A stretch of DNA of 33,495 nt from Bacteroidota bacterium (GTDB lineage: Bacteria > Bacteroidota > Rhodothermia > Rhodothermales > JANQRZ01). The notes under the pieces were generated by a model. That model saw nothing but the letters and a program-made list of their open reading frames with translations. It was not told the origin of the DNA and did no database searches. Made by a program: the position numbers and the translations under genes. This document shows positions 23,372-31,109 of this stretch, piece after piece (the first letter of the stretch is position 1; each line of letters opens with the position of its first letter). The stretch covers positions 1-33,495 of the forward strand of contig JBCDKT010000045.1 in assembly GCA_038746285.1 (NCBI GenBank). The letters run 5' to 3'.

Positions 23372-24712
23372 ATGTCTTTCAAACTGCTCTCCTACGCGGT
23401 GCTGCTTGCGCTCTTCGTCCCAGTCCTCTCGGGCTGCGACAGCGACGACGATGACGACATCGACCCCGTCGACCAGTCGCGCACGTTCACCGTCACCATC
23501 GACAACGTCGGCCCGGCCAACCCGGTGCTGAAAAGCGGCGTCTTCAACACACCCGTCGGCGCGTCCGACCCGGCCCCGATCGGTCCCGGCGGAGCCTATG
23601 AGGTCACGTTCACGGCCGGCCCCGGTCAGCGCCTGTCGTTCTCGACGATGTTCATCCAGTCGAACGACCTCTTCTACGCTTTCCCCGGCTCCGGCCTCCC
23701 GCTCTACCTCTCGGACGGCTCGGCCCGCACGGGCGACGTGACGGCCGAGTTGAACCTCTACGACGCCGGCACCGAGGTCAACGAGGAGCCGGGCACCGGC
23801 CCGAACCAGGCTCCGCGTCAGCCTGGCCCCGACACCGGCACCGATGAGAACGGCGTCGTGCAGCGCGTCGTCGATGTCAACGACGGGTTCAAGTACCCCG
23901 GCAACAACGAGGTCATCCGCGCCACGCTCGAGCACGACGGCAACGTCGGCTTCACCTTCCGCATCGAGAACGTCGGCGGCCAGGTCAACGGGCAGGACAT
24001 CCCGCTCTCGCCCGGCTCGTGGGCCGTGCACTCGGACATGATCGCGTACTTCGAGCGTGGCGCGGTAGCCAGCGGCGGCATCGAAGCCATCGCCGAGGAC
24101 GGCAACCCCGCCCCGAGTGCGGCGGAGCTGGCCCCGGTCACCGGCCTGACTGTTCCGCTCTCGCCCGGTGCCTACGCCGTCCACACGGACGCCGTCGCGT
24201 TCTTCGAGTCCGGCACCGCTGCCAGCGGCGGCATCGAGGCCATCGCCGAGGACGGCGACCCGTCCGTCGCCGCTGGTGAACTCGCGGGCGTCGCCGGCAT
24301 CAACGGCCTCGGCGCGTTCGACACGCCCGTCGGCGCGAGCGCCCCGGCTCCCATCGGCCCCGGCGGAAGCTATACGTTCACCTTCGACGCCTCGCCGGGC
24401 GAGCTGCTCTCGTTCGCGACGATGTACATCCAGTCGAACGACCTCTACTACACCTTCCCCGGCCAAGGGCTCGAGCTCTTCCCCGGCGGCACCGCCGTCA
24501 GCGGCGACGTGACGGCGCAGGTCCGTCTCTACGACGCCGGCACCGAGGTGGATGAGGAGCCGGGCGTCGGGCTCAACCAGGCCCCGCGCCAGGCCGGCCC
24601 CGACACGGGCGTTGACGAGAACGGCGTCGTCACCCGCGTTCAGGGCACCGACGACGGGTTCACCTACCCCGCGCCGTCGGAGATCATCCGCGTCACGATC
24701 ACGTCGCAGTAA
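23372..24712 (+). CDS. Lipoprotein with duplicated spondin_N-type domains
   Basis: A 446-residue surface or periplasmic lipoprotein. The signal peptide ends LFVPVLSGC, a clear lipobox with Cys22, followed by a DSDDDDDIDPVD acidic spacer. Two spondin_N-like modules follow. The first begins FTVTIDNVGPANPVLKSGVF and has PGQRLSFSTMFIQSNDLFYAF and the LYDAGTEVNEEPGTGPNQAPRQPG stretch. The second repeats PIGPGGSYTFTFDASPG, LLSFATMYIQSNDLYYTF and LYDAGTEVDEEPGVGLNQAPRQAGPDTG. Between them are two copies of an LSPGxxAVHxDxxAxFExGxxASGGIEAIAEDG unit. The start at 23372 is set by the signal peptide. Spondin_N modules are adhesive or ligand-binding in animals; in bacteria the role is unknown. The internal repeats show at DNA level (24068-24103, 24221-24256). 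Confidence 0.85.
   Translation: MSFKLLSYAVLLALFVPVLSGCDSDDDDDIDPVDQSRTFTVTIDNVGPANPVLKSGVFNTPVGASDPAPIGPGGAYEVTFTAGPGQRLSFSTMFIQSNDLFYAFPGSGLPLYLSDGSARTGDVTAELNLYDAGTEVNEEPGTGPNQAPRQPGPDTGTDENGVVQRVVDVNDGFKYPGNNEVIRATLEHDGNVGFTFRIENVGGQVNGQDIPLSPGSWAVHSDMIAYFERGAVASGGIEAIAEDGNPAPSAAELAPVTGLTVPLSPGAYAVHTDAVAFFESGTAASGGIEAIAEDGDPSVAAGELAGVAGINGLGAFDTPVGASAPAPIGPGGSYTFTFDASPGELLSFATMYIQSNDLYYTFPGQGLELFPGGTAVSGDVTAQVRLYDAGTEVDEEPGVGLNQAPRQAGPDTGVDENGVVTRVQGTDDGFTYPAPSEIIRVTITSQ
24068..24256 (+). repeat. Direct repeat inside the spondin lipoprotein gene (153-bp offset)
   Basis: The 36-base stretch 24068-24103 recurs at 24221-24256 with a single base change, in frame, 153 bases (51 codons) apart. 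It encodes ASGGIEAIAEDG in both copies, showing a recent intragenic duplication. Confidence 0.85.
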
Positions 24713-24754
24713 GGAGAGCGGGCCGGCTCGTGGGTGTCGGCCCCATGCGACGCA

Positions 24755-24792
24755 CGACGGGCGGGACGGGCTACGGCTCGTTTCGCCCGTCG
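24755..24792. terminator. Possible terminator hairpin after the spondin gene
   Basis: CGACGGGCG (24755-24763) and CGCCCGTCG (24784-24792) form a 9-bp stem with a 20-base loop, 43 bases after the stop. There is no U-tract, so intrinsic termination is uncertain. Confidence 0.3.
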
Positions 24793-24835
24793 GCATGTCG
24801 GGGTGACGCGTGATTAGCTGACGCTTTGCTTCGGG

Positions 24836-24895
24836 TCGTGATACGTGAGGTCTGATGCCATCGCTGAAGCCAGGTTCGCGCATCACGGGTCACGA
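24836..24895. repeat. Imperfect inverted repeat TCGTGATACGTGA / TCACGGGTCACGA
   Basis: 13-base arms at 24836-24848 and 24883-24895 pair at 11 positions; a related ACGCGTGATT lies at 24805-24815. It could be an operator for the downstream two-component system or an intergenic repeat. Nothing else is recognised in 24713-24993. Confidence 0.35.
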
Positions 24896-24958
24896 ATTGT
24901 GCCCTGCATCTTACCCTTCCGTGACATCCTCGCGCGCCGGCCCCGCGTAGCCGGGTCC

Positions 24959-24966
24959 TATCTTGC
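24959..24966 (+). promoter_or_regulatory. Candidate -7 box TATCTTGC for the two-component operon
   Basis: TATCTTGC lies 27 bases upstream of the response-regulator ATG (24994), followed by a C/A-rich leader with no Shine-Dalgarno sequence. It fits the recurrent local box. Confidence 0.4.
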
Positions 24967-24993
24967 CACACCCACCCACGCCGCGCACCTGCC

Positions 24994-25713
24994 ATGACCA
25001 AAGACCCTGCTATCCTGCTCGTCGAGGACGAGCCCGACATCGCCGACCTGCTGACGCTCCACCTCGGCGACCTCGGCTACCGCGTCGACGCCGTCGCTGA
25101 CGGGGCACTCGGTCTGCAGAAAGCGCTCGCGGAGCCGTACGCGCTCATCATCCTCGACCTGATGCTGCCGGGCATGAACGGCCTCGAAGTCTGCAAGGCC
25201 ATCCGGGCGAGCCAGCGCACGACGCCGATCCTGATGCTGACCTCGAAGTCCGAGGAGGTCGACAAGGTGCTCGGGCTCGAACTCGGCGCGGACGACTACG
25301 TGACCAAGCCGTTCTCGATCCGCGAACTCATCGCCCGCGTCCGGGCGCTCCTGCGCCGGGTCGAACTCGGCCAGCCCGAGGAAGAGGTCGGCGAGCTCGC
25401 CCTCGGGGACCTCCTGATCGAGGTCTCGAAGCGCAAGGTCCGCCTCGGCGGCGAGCCCGTCGAGCTGACGGCGAAGGAGTTCGACCTGCTCGCGCTCTTC
25501 GCCCAGCACCCCGGCCGGGCCTACAGCCGGCAGGAGCTCCTCGACAAGGTCTGGGGCTACCAGTACGCCGGCTACAGCCACACCGTCAACTCGCACATCA
25601 ACCGCCTCCGCTCGAAGATCGAGCCCGACCCGGCGAACCCGCGCTACGTCCAGACCGTCTGGGGCGTGGGCTACCGCTTCGCCGAGGAACAAGAACTCGT
25701 CAGCGACGAGTGA
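24994..25713 (+). CDS. OmpR/PhoB-family response regulator
   Basis: A 239-residue transcription factor. The receiver domain (about 5-120) has the acidic pair E11/D12 (LLVEDEPD), phospho-acceptor D55 (LIILDLMLPGMNGLE), the conserved Thr/Ser switch (LMLTSKSEE) and K105 (DDYVTKPFSI). The C-terminal winged-helix DNA-binding domain (about 140-232) includes LTAKEFDLLALFAQHPGRAYSRQELLDKVWGY and VNSHINRLRSKIE with WGVGYRF at the end. It is complete. The histidine kinase begins ten bases downstream on the same strand, so the pair forms an operon and phosphotransfer from H288 of that kinase to D55 is expected. The controlled genes and stimulus cannot be read. Confidence 0.95.
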   Translation: MTKDPAILLVEDEPDIADLLTLHLGDLGYRVDAVADGALGLQKALAEPYALIILDLMLPGMNGLEVCKAIRASQRTTPILMLTSKSEEVDKVLGLELGADDYVTKPFSIRELIARVRALLRRVELGQPEEEVGELALGDLLIEVSKRKVRLGGEPVELTAKEFDLLALFAQHPGRAYSRQELLDKVWGYQYAGYSHTVNSHINRLRSKIEPDPANPRYVQTVWGVGYRFAEEQELVSDE

Positions 25714-25723
25714 CGGGCGCTGA

Positions 25724-27307
25724 GTGAAGAGCGCAAACGTGAGACCCCCAACTTCTGCCCCCCGACCCGTGAAACGCTTCCTGCTCTCGTTCTACGCCCG
25801 CCTCTCGGCCATCTTCCTCGTGCTCCTCGTCGCGCTCGGGGTGGTGCTGGCCGTGTGGACGGCCCAGTCCGCGATCCGGCTGACCGAGGCGGCCGACCAG
25901 CGCCTCAACCGCGACCTCGCGCGGACGCTCGCCCCGCAGTTCCAGCCCCACCTCCGCACCGACATCGACCAGGAGGCCATCAGCAGCATTATCGAAGGGC
26001 TGACGACGATCAACCGCCGCATTGACGTCTACCTGCTCGGCGATACAGGCATGATTAAGGGCGCGTTCGTGGGGCCAGGCCACGAGGTGGCGATGCCGGT
26101 CGTGGACGTGGGGCCGCTCGACCGCATGATGTCCGGCGCGGACGACTTCCCGATCCTCGGCGACGACCCGCTCCAGCCGGGCCGCCAGCGCCCGTTCTCG
26201 GTCGCTCCGGTCGAGATCATGGGCGAGACGGGGTGCTACCTCTACATCACGCTCGGCACCGAGGCCTACGACTCGGCCCTCGCCATGCTGCGCGAGTCGT
26301 TCATCGCCAGCGGGACGCTCCGGGCGCTGCCGCTCGCGCTCCTGCTGACGGCGATCGCCGGCCTCATCCTCTTCGGGTTTATCACGCGGCGGCTGCGCCA
26401 CATGACCGAGGTCGTCGAGGAGTTCGAGCACGGGCACTACGAGCGCCGCGTGCCGGTGGCCTCCGAGGACGAGGTGGGCCAGCTCGCCGTCTCGTTCAAC
26501 CACATGGCCGACAAGATCGTGGCGAACCTGGACGAGCTCAAGCGCAACGACCGGCTCCGGCGCGAGCTCGTCGCGAACGTCTCGCACGACCTGCGCAGCC
26601 CGCTTGCCTCGGTCCAGGGCTACCTCGAGACCGTCCTGATGAAAAAGGACGAACTTAGCCCCGACGAAGCCGAGCGCTACCTCTCGATCGCCCTCCGCAA
26701 CGCCAACCGGCTCTCCGACCTCGTCGGCGAACTGTTCGAGCTCTCGAAGTTCGACGCGCAGCAGGTCGAGCCGGAGGTCGAGCCGTTCGCCGTGGCCGAG
26801 CTCGTGCAGGACGTGGTGGCGCAGTTCCAGCCGCGCGCCGAGGCGCAGAGCGTCGCGCTCACGGCCTCGCTTTCGGACCACCTGCCGACGGTCCACGCAG
26901 ACATCGGCCTGATCGAGCGCGTGATCGCGAACCTGACGGACAACGCGCTGCGCCACACGCCGGAAGGTGGCCGCGTGCAGGTGGCGACGGCCGTCGAGAA
27001 CCGGCGCGTCGTCGTCCGCGTCTCGGACACGGGCTGCGGCATCAGCGAGGCCGACCAGGCGCGCATCTTCGAGCGTTTCTACCGCAACGACGAGGCCCGC
27101 ACCTCGACCGCCGCGAGCGGGTCCGGTCTCGGCCTCGCTATCACCAAGAAGATCCTCGACCTTCACGGTTGCACGATCCGCGTCCAGAGCACGCCGGGCG
27201 AGGGAGCCACGTTCTCGTTCGACCTGCCGACGGCTGTGATGAGCGAGCCGAGGCCCGCAGGCCGGCGCGTCCGGGACTGGTCGAAGGACCGAGCCGCGCA
27301 GCGCTAG
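25724..27307 (+). CDS. Sensor histidine kinase with HAMP domain
   Basis: A 527-residue inner-membrane kinase. TM1 is at about 19-45 (FLLSFYARLSAIFLVLLVALG), a periplasmic sensor region spans 46-195, and TM2 is at about 199-222. A HAMP linker follows (TRRLRHMTEVVEEFEHGHYERRVPV, to about 272). The HisKA domain has ELVANVSHDLRSPLASVQGYLE with phospho-acceptor H288, and the ATPase domain shows NLTDNALRHTP (N-box), DTGCGI (G1), IFERFYRND (F-box) and GSGLGLAI (G2). The GTG at 25724 is used; a second GTG at 25769 (MKRFLLSFYARLS) is equally plausible and starts directly before TM1. It is paired with the response regulator upstream. The C-terminus has a basic Arg-rich tail of about 20 residues beyond the ATPase domain. 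Confidence 0.92.
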   Translation: MKSANVRPPTSAPRPVKRFLLSFYARLSAIFLVLLVALGVVLAVWTAQSAIRLTEAADQRLNRDLARTLAPQFQPHLRTDIDQEAISSIIEGLTTINRRIDVYLLGDTGMIKGAFVGPGHEVAMPVVDVGPLDRMMSGADDFPILGDDPLQPGRQRPFSVAPVEIMGETGCYLYITLGTEAYDSALAMLRESFIASGTLRALPLALLLTAIAGLILFGFITRRLRHMTEVVEEFEHGHYERRVPVASEDEVGQLAVSFNHMADKIVANLDELKRNDRLRRELVANVSHDLRSPLASVQGYLETVLMKKDELSPDEAERYLSIALRNANRLSDLVGELFELSKFDAQQVEPEVEPFAVAELVQDVVAQFQPRAEAQSVALTASLSDHLPTVHADIGLIERVIANLTDNALRHTPEGGRVQVATAVENRRVVVRVSDTGCGISEADQARIFERFYRNDEARTSTAASGSGLGLAITKKILDLHGCTIRVQSTPGEGATFSFDLPTAVMSEPRPAGRRVRDWSKDRAAQR

Positions 27308-27335
27308 CGTGTTTTGCGGGGCGGTTCGGCAGAGC

Positions 27336-27416
27336 GGACGCCTCGGCGAGGCGTCCCTACCCCGCCGCTAGCTCGGGTAAGGCTAGCTCCGGTAGGGCGC
27401 GCTCGCCGAGCGCGCC
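27336..27416. repeat. Inverted pair of REP-like palindromes (REPIN-like)
   Basis: Two hairpins, each with perfect 10-bp arms and a one-base loop: 27336-27356 (GGACGCCTCG / CGAGGCGTCC) and 27396-27416 (GGCGCGCTCG / CGAGCGCGCC). The first is followed by CTAC and the second preceded by GTAG, so they are the same kind of element in opposite orientation, 39 bases apart. GCTAGCTC occurs twice between them. They sit between the convergent 3' ends of the histidine kinase and acetyltransferase genes and could also act as a bidirectional terminator. Confidence 0.75.
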
Positions 27417-27448
27417 GCGGCACCGGCGCAACGTGCTCCAGGGACGCG

Positions 27449-27910
27449 CTACCTGCGGGGCCGCACGTCTTTCCACATCACGTAGTGCGGCCCGATGCCG
27501 GGGATGCCGAACTCCTCGCCGACCGTTTCGAAGCCCAGCCGCTCGTAGAAGCCGAGCGCCGGCGTGCGGGCGTTGCACCACAGCAGGACCGTGCCCGTTG
27601 TGCGGATGTGCTCGATGCAGCGGCCGAGGACGGCGCGCCCCAGGCCTGTTCCCTGGAGGTCCGGCCGCGTCGCCATCCCGCGCAGCCGGAACGCATCTGC
27701 CGGGTCGAAGCCGGCGCGCGGCGCGACCGGCATCGGCTCGGGGAAGATGCTGGCGATGCCGACGACCTCGCCGTCGAGGAGTGCGCCCGCGTGGAAGCTG
27801 CCGGGGGCGTCGTCGCCGGGATAGACGAGCGACCCAGGCGGCTGCCCGGGGCGGAGGACCGTGCTACGGAGGGGCCGCGTCTCAGCCGCGGTGATGGGTC
27901 GAACAGTCAT
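27449..27910 (-). CDS. GNAT-family N-acetyltransferase
   Basis: A 153-residue acyltransferase using acetyl-CoA. The fold is visible from MTVRPITAAETRPLRSTVL through GALLDGEVVGIASIFPE (strands 2-4). The CoA-binding motif A is RGMATRPDLQGTGLGRAVL (Q/RxxGxG/A) at about 77-95, followed by LLWCNARTPALGFYERLGFE in the C-terminal half, with the usual YERLGF tyrosine. The acceptor is unknown. It is encoded convergently to the two-component operon and is the last gene of the minus-strand block, with its own candidate promoter box upstream. Confidence 0.9.
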   Translation of the reverse strand: MTVRPITAAETRPLRSTVLRPGQPPGSLVYPGDDAPGSFHAGALLDGEVVGIASIFPEPMPVAPRAGFDPADAFRLRGMATRPDLQGTGLGRAVLGRCIEHIRTTGTVLLWCNARTPALGFYERLGFETVGEEFGIPGIGPHYVMWKDVRPRR

Positions 27911-27939
27911 CGAGGCTCAGGAATCGAGGGTCGGGTTTT

Positions 27940-27947
27940 GCAAGCTA
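27940..27947 (-). promoter_or_regulatory. Candidate -7 box TAGCTTGC for the acetyltransferase gene
   Basis: Read on the minus strand TAGCTTGC ends 29 bases before the ATG at 27910, in the 80-bp gap after the barrel-protein gene. It matches TAnnTT(C/G)(C/G). Confidence 0.4.
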
Positions 27948-27990
27948 CATCGCCAAGCGTGGCGGGGCCCGTCACGCAGCGTCTCGCCGT

Positions 27991-29340
27991 CTACTGCAAG
28001 GCGACGCGGACGCCGACGAAGGGCTCGAACCGGCGCTCGACGAGGTAGCGCGCCTCGCCGTCCGGTCCGTCCTCGAGCCGCTCGTAGCCGTAGCGGGAGC
28101 GGAGCACCAGCCACGCCGGGCCGGGGAGGGCGTAGTCGAGGTGGAAGACGAGCACGTTCTGCGCCTCGTACTCGGTGAACAGGTCGAAGAACCCGCTCCG
28201 GCCTTGCTGCTGCACCTCGAAGACAAAGCGGAGCGGGTCGCCTCCGCCCGGCGCGAAGGCGAGGCGGACCGTGCTCTCGGTGAGGTCGTCGCCGCTGAAG
28301 TCGCGCTGGACGTAGCCGGCGAACTCGAACGAGTTGAAGACGAGAGCGTGCAGCCCGACGTTCAGCGCGAAGCCGCCGGCGGCCTCGTCGAGTGGTGTGC
28401 CGACGGGGACCGGGGACCCCGACGCGAAGAACGCTTCGTCGTCCAGGATGCGCGCGCCGGGGTTGCTGAGCGCGTAGAACGCGTTGAAGTAGCCGGGGAT
28501 GAACCGCTCACCGCTCTGGGAGAACCCGACCGCCGCCCCGAGCCGCCCGAACCCGGCGAGGTCGCGGCTCGCAAACTCGACCCCACCACCGTATCCGCTA
28601 CCGTACTCGGTGAACCGGGCGTAGCTCGCGTAGGGCGAGAGCGCGAAGTCGCCGATCTGCCACAGCGCTAGGCGGGCGTCGACGGCGAAGGCGGTCGTGG
28701 CCGTGTCGGCCGGGAGGCGGAGGTCGGTGACGGCCGTGGCACCGACCGTCACCGACTGCAGAAACGGACTGAGCGCGCGCTCGAACGGGCGAATCTCGCC
28801 CCGGCCGCCCACGAGCCCGTTCAGCCGCACGTCGTCGGCGACGCCCATCACGCGGACGAACGGAAGTTGCACGGCCGTCTCCAATCCGACCGTCCGGTGG
28901 TCCCACGCCGAGGTCGTCTGGAAGGCGCGCACGAGGTGCCCCGGCCCCAGCGTGAGCTGCCTGACGGGGCCGACGCGCGCGTAGACCGGGAGCCGCGGCG
29001 TCGGGTCGAGCCGGGCGTAGCGGACGAGCCGGAGGAGGTCGTAGGTGTCGTCGAAGTCTTCCTCGTACAGCCCGTCGCTGACGCGAAGCCGCCCGCCGAT
29101 GCCGAGCGAGAGCGGCCCCGCCGCAAGGTCGGCCTCTAGCCCGATCCCGCCGCGCCACGACACGCCGATGTAGGACGGTCCAGTGAGCGCCATCAGACGC
29201 GCCACGCGCGGCCGAGCGTCGCGCACCGGCATCTCCAGCGGATCGTCCGCCGCGCCGAACGCGAACGGCGAGAGGGCCGCTGGCTGGGCGCTCGCCGCGC
29301 CGAAGAGCGAAGCCAGGAAGACCGGTAGGAGCCGGAGCAT
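27991..29340 (-). CDS. Predicted outer-membrane beta-barrel protein of unknown function
   Basis: A 449-residue protein with a signal peptide (MLRLLPVFLASLFGAASAQ, cleavage after ASA) and then many alternating-hydrophobicity strands with aromatic residues at intervals, e.g. RVARLMALTGPSYIGVSWRG, GLEADLAAGPLSLGIGG, FEFAGYVQRDFSG, RFVFEVQQQGRSGFFDLFTEY and YLVERRFEPFVGVRVALQ at the C-terminus, typical of outer-membrane barrels. No plug or OmpA domain is present, so a porin-like or lipid-handling role is possible; no family is recognised. The start at 29340 is chosen for the signal peptide; the longer frame (to 29472) would be translated repeat sequence. Its leader carries an octamer array. Confidence 0.75.
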   Translation of the reverse strand: MLRLLPVFLASLFGAASAQPAALSPFAFGAADDPLEMPVRDARPRVARLMALTGPSYIGVSWRGGIGLEADLAAGPLSLGIGGRLRVSDGLYEEDFDDTYDLLRLVRYARLDPTPRLPVYARVGPVRQLTLGPGHLVRAFQTTSAWDHRTVGLETAVQLPFVRVMGVADDVRLNGLVGGRGEIRPFERALSPFLQSVTVGATAVTDLRLPADTATTAFAVDARLALWQIGDFALSPYASYARFTEYGSGYGGGVEFASRDLAGFGRLGAAVGFSQSGERFIPGYFNAFYALSNPGARILDDEAFFASGSPVPVGTPLDEAAGGFALNVGLHALVFNSFEFAGYVQRDFSGDDLTESTVRLAFAPGGGDPLRFVFEVQQQGRSGFFDLFTEYEAQNVLVFHLDYALPGPAWLVLRSRYGYERLEDGPDGEARYLVERRFEPFVGVRVALQ

Positions 29341-29345
29341 GGAGC

Positions 29346-29387
29346 GGTGGGACGGTGGGACGGTGGGACGGTGGACGAAAACGAGCA
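29346..29387. repeat. Octamer tandem array (GGTGGGAC x3+) with GAAAACGAGCA tail
   Basis: GGTGGGAC occurs at 29346-29353, 29354-29361 and 29362-29369, then a truncated GGTGGAC at 29370-29376. GAAAACGAGCA follows at 29377-29387, identical to 5255-5265. On the minus strand the array is the leader of the barrel-protein gene, directly before its ATG (29340). The plus strand has spaced G-runs with quadruplex potential. Confidence 0.8.
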
Positions 29388-29392
29388 ATTTA
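29385..29392 (-). promoter_or_regulatory. Candidate -7 box TAAATTGC for the barrel-protein gene
   Basis: Minus-strand TAAATTGC lies 45 bases upstream of the ATG at 29340, in the AT-rich end of the repeat element, with the octamer array between box and start. It fits the local pattern and would place the array in the transcribed leader. Confidence 0.35.
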
Positions 29393-29468
29393 ACGAGCCG
29401 GTCGCGCTCTGCGCTAACGCTGTTCGCTCTCCTGGCCCTCCGTTCCCTCCACGCCAAACTGGCTCTCC

Positions 29469-30998
29469 TCACCCTCCCCGCGCCGCGCTGTAGGCGAGCT
29501 GTTCCGGTGAGGCGGGCCGCCCCAGCATCGAGACCAGGTACCCGACCGTCATCGTCACGCCGAGCCCCACGGCCGTAGACCAGATAAACGGGATAGGCTC
29601 GAAGCCGAGGAGGGCGTAGAGCGCCGGCAGGCCGAAGTCGTTCTCGGTCACCATCAGCACGACGAGCGTGCCGACAATCGCGCCGGCGAAGGCCCCGTGC
29701 CCGTTCGCCCGCCGCGTCAGCATCCCGAGCAGGAACAGCCCGAGGAGCCCGCCCGCGAAGTAACCCATGAAGCTCAGGATGAGGTCGATCAGCGGGGCCT
29801 CGGTCCGCGCCGCGTAGATCCCGATTCCGATGCCCAGGATGCCTGCGGTCACCACGACTGCCCTGGCGAACCGCAGCCGCGACGGCTCCGGCGTCTCGGG
29901 CCTAAACCGGCTGAGGAAATCGACCGTGAGGGCCGCCGCGAGTGAGTTCAGCGCCGAGTCGAGGCTCGACATCGCCGCGGCGAAGACGGCGGCGACGAGC
30001 GCCCCGGTCAGGATAGGCGGCACCTCGGTGTTGACGAAGTGCGGCATCACCTGGTCGGGCGTGAGCCCGTCCGGCAGGAGCGCCGGAAACTCCTGGTAGA
30101 ACAGGAACAGGAAGACGCCGAGGAGGAGCGAGAGCGTGACGCCGACGACGCCTGCCCCGACCCCCAGGAGGAGCGCCCGCTGCGCGTCGCGCGGCTCGGC
30201 GACGGTCATGTAGCGCTGCACCGGCTGCTGGTTGGTCCCGAAGAGCGAGAGCGCGAGGAGGCCGTAGCCGAAGACCGCCGTCAGCAGGCCGGTCCCCGCC
30301 GTCAGGTCCTCGGTGTGGACGAGGTCGAGCTTGCCGGCGGCGGCGGCCCCGGCAAAGGCGTCGCCCCAGCCCCCCGACGTCCCCGCCACCACGACCGCCA
30401 TCGAGGCAATCACCCCGGCACTCATGATCGCGAACTGGATCACGTCGGTCCAGATCACGGCCGAGATGCCGCCCAGGACGGTGTAGACAATCGCGATCAC
30501 GCCGAAGATCACGACGGCCTCCTCGACGCCCGTCAGGCCCGGCACGAGATCGGTCGGGACGACGGCGGAGAAGAGGAGGGCGGCGCCGTAGAGGAGCGTC
30601 CCGGCCCGGAGTAGGACGGTCAGCGCGAAGAGCGACGAGCCGAGGAGGCGGCTCTTGAGGTCGAAGCGCGCTTCGAGGTACTCGTAGGCCGTCGTGAGGC
30701 CGCGCACCTTGTGGAAGAACGGGATGAAGAGCACCGCCACGATGACCGCCGCGAGGATGTCGCCCAACTGATACTGGAGGTACCACAGGTCGCTCGCGTA
30801 GGCGTAGCCCGGCACGCCGAGGATCGAGGCCGCCGAGAACGAGGTGGCGATGATGGAGAGCCCGGCGGCCCACCACGCCACGCCCCGGTTGCCGACGAAG
30901 TACGCCTCGGTGTCGGTCTGCCGCCGGTTGGCCCAGACGCCGATGGTGACGATAGCGGCGACGTAGAGGCCGAGAACGAGCCAATCAGCGACGTGCAT
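29469..30998 (-). CDS. Sodium:solute symporter (SSS family)
   Basis: A 509-residue inner-membrane symporter with about 13-14 transmembrane helices. It starts MHVADWLVLGLYVAAIVTIG, with DTEAYFVGNRGVAWWAAGLSI (the SSS signature after TM1), SFSAASILGVPGYAY in TM2, GGISAVIWTDVIQFAIM (TM5-6), FGTNQQPVQRYMTVAEPRDAQRA, and AAAMSSLDSALNSLAAALTVDF in TM8, which supplies the Ser/Ala ligands of the conserved Na2 site. Substrates of this family include sugars, amino acids, carboxylates, iodide and sialic acid; the solute is not readable. It is transcribed divergently from the Lon-domain gene over a symmetric promoter region. Confidence 0.93.
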   Translation of the reverse strand: MHVADWLVLGLYVAAIVTIGVWANRRQTDTEAYFVGNRGVAWWAAGLSIIATSFSAASILGVPGYAYASDLWYLQYQLGDILAAVIVAVLFIPFFHKVRGLTTAYEYLEARFDLKSRLLGSSLFALTVLLRAGTLLYGAALLFSAVVPTDLVPGLTGVEEAVVIFGVIAIVYTVLGGISAVIWTDVIQFAIMSAGVIASMAVVVAGTSGGWGDAFAGAAAAGKLDLVHTEDLTAGTGLLTAVFGYGLLALSLFGTNQQPVQRYMTVAEPRDAQRALLLGVGAGVVGVTLSLLLGVFLFLFYQEFPALLPDGLTPDQVMPHFVNTEVPPILTGALVAAVFAAAMSSLDSALNSLAAALTVDFLSRFRPETPEPSRLRFARAVVVTAGILGIGIGIYAARTEAPLIDLILSFMGYFAGGLLGLFLLGMLTRRANGHGAFAGAIVGTLVVLMVTENDFGLPALYALLGFEPIPFIWSTAVGLGVTMTVGYLVSMLGRPASPEQLAYSAARGG

Positions 30999-31020
30999 GG
31001 GGGAGAGGGGAGAGGGAGGC

Positions 31021-31061
31021 GGAATCTACTGGACAGCGGCCTCTCGTGACCGGTAGATTCG
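31021..31061. promoter_or_regulatory. Divergent promoter pair with inverted TAGATTC boxes
   Basis: GAATCTAC at 31022-31029 and GTAGATTC at 31053-31060 form a perfect 8-bp inverted repeat with a 23-base spacer. In the sense of each gene they read TAGATTCC (minus, 31028-31021, 22 bases before the symporter start at 30998) and TAGATTCG (plus, 31054-31061, 48 bases before the Lon-domain start at 31110). Both fit TAnnTT(C/G)(C/G). Confidence 0.45.
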
Positions 31062-31109
31062 CGCGTCCTCATCTCAAGAGACGCTCGCCGTCTTCTAACC
31101 CTCCGGCTC

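Noticed and set aside
23357-24886. 509-codon minus-strand frame opposite the spondin lipoprotein
   Set aside because: Repetitive content mirrors the repeats of the real gene; no signal peptide or motif.
25700-27166. 488-codon minus-strand frame opposite the histidine kinase
   Set aside because: The plus strand contains all kinase boxes; the antisense frame has none.
29340-29472. Longer N-terminus (44 residues) for the barrel protein
   Set aside because: It would translate the octamer array and promoter-like box and bury the signal peptide; the start at 29340 is better.
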